A program made the position numbers and the translations under genes. From IMG/VR virus record IMGVR_UViG_3300030102_003909, positions 1 to 20,164 of that record: DNA of 20,164 nt. One strand, given 5' to 3'. The first letter of the stretch is position 1. Every line of letters starts with the position of its first letter. The notes under the pieces were generated by a model. That model ran no database searches, was not told where the DNA came from, and saw only the letters and a list, made by a program, of their open reading frames with translations. Positions 20,108-20,164 of this stretch are shown piece by piece. The stretch is from a virus.

Positions 20108-20164
20108 CTAAAATTCATTTAAAGTTGTGGGATCAGTAATGTAAATTTCTTCATTTTTTTCAAA
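20108..20164 (-). CDS. C-terminal end of an upstream gene (partial, unidentified)
   Basis: Reading the minus strand from the window edge in one frame gives 18 codons ending in TAG at 20108: FEKNEEIYITDPTTLNEF. The stop falls just before the late-promoter-like box and the gp25 gene, which is where a preceding gene would be expected to end. The fragment is too short to assign to a family. It could be chance, since an 18-codon open stretch in an AT-rich sequence is weak evidence; the composition looks protein-like. Confidence 0.45.
   Translation of the reverse strand, partial: FEKNEEIYITDPTTLNEF

Noticed and set aside
1-20164. tRNA genes, CRISPR arrays, insertion sequences, integrase or attachment sites, toxin-antitoxin or defence genes
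   Set aside because: None seen. Gaps are at most about 50 bases, and all sizeable frames belong to structural genes. The protein-level repeats are degenerate and not DNA direct repeats with spacers.

Overview
This window reads as one block of baseplate genes from a T4-like (straboviral-type) contractile-tailed phage. It is AT-rich, and the best match I can recall is a marine T4-like cyanophage or pelagiphage infecting Prochlorococcus, Synechococcus or SAR11-type hosts. That judgement rests on recognisable homologues of T4 gp25, gp6, gp7 and gp8 packed on one strand, on a DUF4815-type virion protein typical of marine T4-like phages, and on a YHYH-like module inside the largest protein. The exact host cannot be fixed from this sequence.

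Everything coding is on the minus strand, so transcription runs from high to low coordinates. Order of genes: the last 18 codons of an unknown upstream gene (20108-20164); a 48-base gap with a T4-late-promoter-like box; gp25 (19658-20059); gp6 (17723-19657), whose start codon directly abuts the gp25 stop; a 26-base gap; one giant ORF of 4466 codons (4296-17696) in the gp7 position; a 26-base gap with a second late-promoter-like box; an enlarged gp8 (2719-4269); a 6-base gap; and the first 904 codons of a DUF4815 protein that leaves the window at base 1. No gene-free stretch exceeds about 50 bases. I see no tRNA, rRNA, CRISPR, insertion sequence or integration signal.

In T4, gp25, gp6, gp7 and gp8 are baseplate wedge parts: gp7 and a gp6 dimer form the wedge core, gp25 joins gp6 near the sheath, and gp8 binds to the wedge. 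The same complex is expected here. The unusual part is the gp7-slot protein. Its first ~300 residues carry the signature found in the C-terminal third of T4 gp7. The following ~4,100 residues are a mosaic of degenerate beta-rich repeats with a YHYH-like domain near residues 1262-1380. Some of the same repeat types occur in the extra segments of gp8 and in the DUF4815 protein, which suggests a shared pool of surface modules spread across neighbouring baseplate genes.
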